Origin: Lachnospiraceae bacterium
GTDB lineage: Bacteria; Bacillota; Clostridia; Lachnospirales; Lachnospiraceae
Direction of reading: 5' to 3'
Assembly: GCA_017476305.1 (NCBI GenBank)
Contig: JAFVAA010000877.1
Location: 1 to 17,273 of the forward strand
DNA length: 17,273 bases
A program made the position numbers and the translations under genes. The notes beneath the pieces were generated by a model that saw nothing but the letters and a program-made list of their open reading frames with translations, did not search any database and was not told the DNA's origin. This document shows, piece after piece, positions 13,353 to 17,273 of this stretch. Every line of letters starts with the position of its first letter. Within the stretch, counting starts at the first letter, position 1.

Positions 13353-15957
13353 TTACTCTGTACGTTCATAAATCTCTATTTTTACCAGTGTAGCATCATT
13401 GGCATTGATATAGATCTGTTTTCCCTTTAACCCGGTAATATCGATCTCCGTGCCCACCCAGGGGTTTTCCTGCTGATAAATATACTGGTCATAGGTTTTG
13501 TCATCTGTCCAGACATGCGCTCTCGCATTTTCGGCAAATCCGGGCGCTGCAGAGATACGGAGAACCGGATGGGCATACCTGCTCCAATCCTCTACCGTCA
13601 GGCACAGAAAATTAGCATCATCCCGAATCATCTGCAGACCGTTTGACATACTCATCAAATCATAATCTCCTGCTCCTCTGGTCCAGCGGCCCTCCCAAAA
13701 AAGTGTTCCGTCGGAAGAATCCTGCGAATTCGTTCCAGAATCCGTGCTCTGGTTGTCCTGACCGGCTCCGCCCCAATAGTCAATCTCATTAAGCAGGTCA
13801 TTTACATGACCGGGACGAGCCTTTAAAAAGGCGATATTGGCTTCATGATTCAAATTCGGAATCGCATATACTCCATTCGTCATATTTCCCCGGGAGTGTT
13901 CTTCCACATCCGGGTATTTGGTCCACCCCGGATTAAAACGGTCACTGAACTGTGTATACAGTGCGCCATAGCCCTTTCTGTAAATCTCTCCCCGTTTTTC
14001 CACCTCAGAAGGGCTAAAAATCCCGGCAAAACTCTGCACCCTGCTCTTTAGCTTTGAACGGAAGGACGCATTTCTGATGGCAGCACTGATCAGCTTTTTC
14101 ATGACATTTTCTACTCCTTCTTCATCAACCACATTCATCAGATCGCTAAGCGGACTGCCATCCCCCGCCTGCCATGTAGAAGAATCCCAGGTTGGAGCCG
14201 TGGTCAGATCCAGATCATTGAACACAAATCTCCATTTGCCATCGGCTTCCTTCACGGAAGGATCTGCCTCTGTAGTACGCCAGATCGTCCAGTTTTTATT
14301 TGGCCAGTCATAGCCGTTTTTCATGTAGATCATGGCTCCAAAGTAATCAAGCATGGATTCTTCCGAAACATACTGATCCATAAAAGCTTTGTAGTCATTA
14401 TCATTGGAAAGATCATGCCCGTCGAGATAGTTTAACATATCTCTCATATAGTAGCCCTGGTCTGTCACGCCATCCGGAAGCTTTCCTTCATCCAGTTTAT
14501 ATTTGGTATCTTCGTATTTTTTTTCAACGGTTCCTTTATAGCCTACGATCTTTCCTTTATCTGCTCCGGTTTTCTGCTGGAGATAGTTGTCTGTCAGATC
14601 GTCCTGCAGGATATAGTATCCCCAGTATTCTCCATCCAGATAGACCACACATGGCCGTCCCGTCCTCACGTCACATGCCGTATCTCCCAGAAAGCTCTGC
14701 ATAAAGATATCTTTATATTTGAAATTATAGCTGTCATTTCCTCCATTTCTGAGAACAAGAGTTTTGAATTTATCCATGACCTCCCCTTTGATATCTTTCG
14801 AATCCGCAAAGAAAGGATATTTAAAATTCTTTTTTCCATACTCTGCTCCAGCAAATAAGCGGAAACTTTTCTGTAGCTGTTCGCGGGAATAGTTCCCCTG
14901 AATCCGGATGCCACAGTCCTGCTGCAAAAGACAGTTCGTTTCCGTACCATTTGTTTCAAAATAGTCGATGTGTGCCTTTCGCTCCCATGCTTTTCCACGC
15001 TGCAGATAGTTTTTCGACAGATCATGCTCAACATTTATCCCCTCCAGAGAACTGTGTGTCTGCAGATACTCAGAAAGCGAACGGTCATACTCTGCTCCTT
15101 TTACATAAATTCCTTTGTCTTTATCAAAAAGATCCTCCTGGTCCATGGAAATGGAAATTACGGACAGCGGCTTTCCAAATGCCTCTGCGGACTCTTTGAT
15201 CCCGGCGATATGCTTCGTAATCTTTCCTATAAAATAGGTCTGTGTCACGACAGTTCCCGGCTGACCATCTTCACCGACCAGAACCGCCTTTATTACGGTA
15301 CATTTATCAACATCACTGTCCTTCGGCGCAGAAAGCCTGCTGATGATCTTTTTCCCTGGATTTCACAGAAATTCCACCACTGTATGTTTTCTTCGTACTG
15401 CTCGTCACCGGATCACTTCCATCCGTAGTATAGTAAATGATCCCGGTCACATCACTACGAAGCGTCAGGGTAAACGCATTATCATAAACGCCACTTTCCT
15501 TAGAAAAAAGGACTTTTACCGGTTCCAGTGTCCCGGATGGTTCTGTGGAGGGGTTTGCACTGCTCTCCTGAACCGCCGGTGAAGGACTTGGTTCCGGCGT
15601 GCCCGCTGGCGAAGCACTTGGCTCAGATGTGCCCGCTGGTACAGAGGCTTTCTCCTTTACAGTTACTGTGCAGGTATAGGTCTTCTTCAAAACCTTTGCC
15701 TTGATTTTTGTCCTTCCTGCTTTGATTCCTTTGACGACACCTTTTTGGGAAACGGTCGCGATTTTTTTGTTTTCAGAAGACCACTTTACTTTCTTTTTTG
15801 TCCCCTTGACTTTCAGTGTCTTTTTCTGTCCGGCACGAATCGTCATCTTCTTTTTGCTCAGCATTATTTTTGATTTTGCGGAAGCCATATCTGCGCCAGA
15901 AAATCCTGCAATCACCATGGCACATGCCATGACCACGGAAAGCATCTTTTTTTTCAT
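13353..15957 (-). pseudogene. CotH-family secreted protein with Big_2 and chitobiase-type domains, frameshifted
   Basis: The N-terminal part starts at the ATG at 15957 (GAGGAG site) with a signal peptide ending near MASA, then a Big_2-like Ig domain (about 29-103), a Ser/Pro/Glu linker (104-142) and a CHB_HEX_C-like domain (IIYYTTDGSDP). That frame stops at TGA 15313. The next segment, TVIKAVLVGEDGQPGTVVTQ, continues the same domain in another frame and leads into the CotH domain without a stop to 13353. The span is 3n+1 bases, so removing one base between 15316 and 15362 restores about 867 residues. CotH marks, numbered from an internal ATG at 15248: IRIQGNYSREQLQKSFRL (about 114), TLVLRNGGND, DGEYWGYYILQDDLTDNYL and the metal-site-like FVFNDLDL. 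In Bacillus CotH is a spore-coat protein kinase; exported CotH proteins in Clostridia are proposed surface kinases or matrix proteins. The C-terminal about 120 residues form an unassigned beta domain. Confidence 0.8.
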
Positions 15958-16028
15958 ATCAATCTCCTCTTTCTGTCCATCATAACCTGAAATTTCTTTT
16001 CCCATCCCATAACCCCGATATTGTTTTT

Positions 16029-16069
16029 ATTATACAGTCTTTTAAGCTGTTTTGCAAGAACTACAGCTT
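16029..16069 (-). promoter_or_regulatory. CotH promoter with dyad around the -35 box
   Basis: On the minus strand TTGCAA (16057-16052) and TATAAT (16034-16029) are separated by 17 bases. AAGCTGT (16044-16050) and ACAGCTT (16063-16069) form a perfect inverted repeat that encloses the -35 box, a typical repressor-operator layout. The leader to the start codon at 15957 is about 65 bases; the rest of the 15958-16215 gap holds only the next terminator. Confidence 0.7.
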
Positions 16070-16138
16070 TTATTGATTTTTTCCAGGACTCCAGAGGTTA
16101 CACTTCACTAAATGACATTGCTTCACACGGCTGCTAAT

Positions 16139-16185
16139 CAAAAAAACCAGGGTATTCCCACGTTTTTCGCAAAGGAATCCCCTGG
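16139..16185 (-). terminator. intrinsic terminator of the 16216 lipoprotein gene
   Basis: On the minus strand CCAGGGGATTCC pairs with GGGAATACCCTGG (one internal mismatch) and is followed by seven T. It lies 31 bases after the stop codon and upstream of the CotH promoter, so the lipoprotein and CotH genes are separate units. Confidence 0.85.
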
Positions 16186-16215
16186 CTCTTTCCATATGAT
16201 GTGCGCTTGCCCGGA

Positions 16216-16950
16216 TTATTTGTTCTTTCCACCCATGATCACGATAGTCTGTGCCTCATTATTCTCATTTACGGTAACACGCAAAATGCTGTTTTCTTTG
16301 ATATCATCTGCAGTTGCATCCGTGGAGCTGTTCCGTCCGCCTTTCGTAATCTTTGTATCTGACGTAATGGTAAAAGTCATGGTTTCATCGGTAGCCGTAA
16401 ACGGCATTCCACCACCACGCGGTCCACCCTTTTTATCATCGGAGCTGCTGTTTCCGGAACCGGAATCACTGTCCGGCTTTTCCGGCGGCTGCTCTTTAGA
16501 AGCAGAACTGGTTCCGTCCTTCTTCTCCGCCGGAGCCTGTTTATCACCTGAACTGTCACCATCCTCTTTTTCAGAAGACGATGCCTGTTTATCATCTGAA
16601 TTTCCATCTCCACTCTTTCCTGACGGTGCCTTTCCATTCCCAGGACCTTTTCCGCCACCGCCTCTCATATCTTCCCCTACCGTAGCGGTAATCGTATTTC
16701 CATCCACCTTCGTAACCTGAACCATCTTGCTTCCGTCATCCTGTGGTTTCTTCCCTTTTTTATCATCAGAACTGCTGCCATTCGAAGCTGCGCTGTCGGA
16801 AGCATCATCTGAAGCCTGTGCAGATTCTGTACTCTGTACACCCGCACGTGAGTTTTTCGAAGCATTTGCTATACTGGTACCACATCCTGTCATCATTGCC
16901 AAAGTCAAAGCCGTCACACATCCATACATTACTAATGTTCTTTTTCTCAT
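16216..16950 (-). CDS. lipoprotein with Asp/Ser/Gly-rich low-complexity insert
   Basis: This is 244 residues. The signal MRKRTLVMYGCVTALTLAMM with TGC at 21-23 is a lipoprotein signal (lipobox MTGC). The mature part is mostly low complexity (about 25-75 and 95-180) rich in Asp, Ser, Gly, Lys and Glu, with repeats such as SSSDDKKG (twice) and GDKQA/DDKQA. Two ordered pieces flank the insert: MVQVTKVDGNTITATVGED (76-94) and PFTATDETMTFTITSDTKI (183-201) continuing to ILRVTVNENNEAQTIVIMG. Together they look like one small beta-barrel domain of the DUF5666 type (V-x-x-V-D-G-N-T-I ... T-x-x-T-K-I ... V-x-V-x-x-x-x-x-A-x-x-I) with the disordered insert in a loop. That reading is inference. The ribosome binding site is GGGAGGCGATTCTT. 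It is monocistronic, with its own terminator. A role at the cell surface is likely; nothing more can be said. Confidence 0.8.
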   Translation of the reverse strand: MRKRTLVMYGCVTALTLAMMTGCGTSIANASKNSRAGVQSTESAQASDDASDSAASNGSSSDDKKGKKPQDDGSKMVQVTKVDGNTITATVGEDMRGGGGKGPGNGKAPSGKSGDGNSDDKQASSSEKEDGDSSGDKQAPAEKKDGTSSASKEQPPEKPDSDSGSGNSSSDDKKGGPRGGGMPFTATDETMTFTITSDTKITKGGRNSSTDATADDIKENSILRVTVNENNEAQTIVIMGGKNK

Positions 16951-17109
16951 AAGAATCGCCTCCCTTTCTTTACACTATCCTGTTTTATTTTTATAAACTA
17001 TCACGGAACGACATTTCCCTGTCATCTTCTATCAGAAAATCTGGAAATCAGTTTTTTTATTCGCTCCTGTAATTTGTTTGTAAATACAGAATATCGGGAA
17101 ATCGTGAAC

Positions 17110-17158
17110 AAAATAGGGAGAAAATGTGGACTTTTCGTGAAATCCCATTTTCTCCCTA
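17110..17158 (-). terminator. intrinsic terminator of the gene at the right edge
   Basis: TAGGGAGAAAATG and CATTTTCTCCCTA are a perfect 13-base stem (17114-17126 and 17146-17158) with a 19-base loop, followed on the minus strand by TTTT. It starts 15 bases after the stop codon at 17173. Confidence 0.85.
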
Positions 17159-17172
17159 GAAACATTCCTTTT

Positions 17173-17273
17173 TTAAAAAAACCGCTTGATTTCATCCAAA
17201 ATCGCTGCTGCCACTTCATCCTTCGTCATCTTTGGCAGCTCCTTCGCCGCATCCTTCTTAATCACGGTTACCA
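17173..17273 (-). CDS. C-terminus of an unidentified protein (partial)
   Basis: The minus strand is open from the window edge to TAA at 17173, giving 32 residues that end KDEVAAAILDEIKRFF. The preceding residues (VTVIKKDAAKELPKMT) and the amphipathic final helix look like real coding sequence, and a perfect terminator follows directly. There is too little to assign a family. Most of the gene lies outside the window. Confidence 0.7.
   Translation of the reverse strand, partial: VTVIKKDAAKELPKMTKDEVAAAILDEIKRFF

Noticed and set aside
14666..15034. 122-codon minus-strand frame inside the CotH gene
   Set aside because: It overlaps the CotH domain in another frame and lacks a ribosome binding site.
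16377..16865. Arg/Met-rich minus-strand frames within the 16216 lipoprotein
   Set aside because: They are out-of-frame readings of its low-complexity tract.
17022..17219. 65-codon minus-strand frame near the right edge
   Set aside because: It crosses the perfect terminator at 17110-17158 and the end of a better-supported frame that stops at 17173.

Overview
The window looks like chromosomal DNA of a low-to-mid GC gut-type Firmicute, most likely Lachnospiraceae (class Clostridia). Supporting signs are the rpmG-secE-nusG-rplK-rplA order, a MecA adaptor, a BspA-like protein with GLUG, Big_3-like and DUF6273-like segments, a CotH-family protein with Big_2 and chitobiase-type N-terminal domains, strong AGGAGG ribosome binding sites, and sigma-A promoters with 17-base spacers. 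The genus cannot be fixed from the sequence alone.

Layout. 1-351: the 3' end of a HEPN-domain gene (plus strand), broken by an in-frame TGA. 351-393: a bidirectional terminator. 456-4969 (minus): a giant secreted BspA-like surface protein whose signal peptide and body are in different frames, with a G7 tract in the region where the frame changes. 4970-5325: its upstream region, with a 91-base palindrome and a 20-base direct repeat. 5326-5943 (minus): an unidentified 205-residue protein with its own terminator and a dyad-bearing promoter region. 6115-8761 (minus): the translation/transcription/secretion operon rpmG-secE-nusG-rplK-rplA, with a consensus promoter, a 169-base leader and a strong terminator directly after rplA; rplJ-rplL do not follow. 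8911-9309 (plus): a membrane-anchored NusG-domain-II protein, divergent from the operon. 9450-9683 (minus): a small unknown protein. 10114-11258 (plus): mecA with its promoter, long AT-rich leader and terminator. 11323-11454: a 132-base palindromic element, possibly a dispersed repeat. 11466-12087 (minus): a DUF1858 redox-disulfide protein and a 56-residue 2[4Fe-4S] ferredoxin, each with its own promoter. 12273-16057 (minus): a lipoprotein and, upstream of it, a CotH-family surface protein broken by a +1 frameshift. 16139-16950 (minus): a second, low-complexity lipoprotein. 17110-17273 (minus): a terminator and the C-terminus of an unidentified gene.

How it fits together. The middle of the window is housekeeping (ribosome, NusG, Sec, ClpC adaptor, electron carrier). 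Both flanks are accessory surface biology: four exported proteins with Lys-rich Ig-like, Ser/Pro/Ala-rich or Asp/Ser-rich segments. The most notable observation is that both of the large exported proteins are split just after their secretion region by single-base frame changes, and a third gene carries a nonsense codon. This could be phase variation (most plausible at the G7 tract), gene decay, or assembly error; the sequence alone does not decide. No rRNA, tRNA, CRISPR array, transposase or phage gene was seen. I did not find a clear new defence or biosynthetic system.
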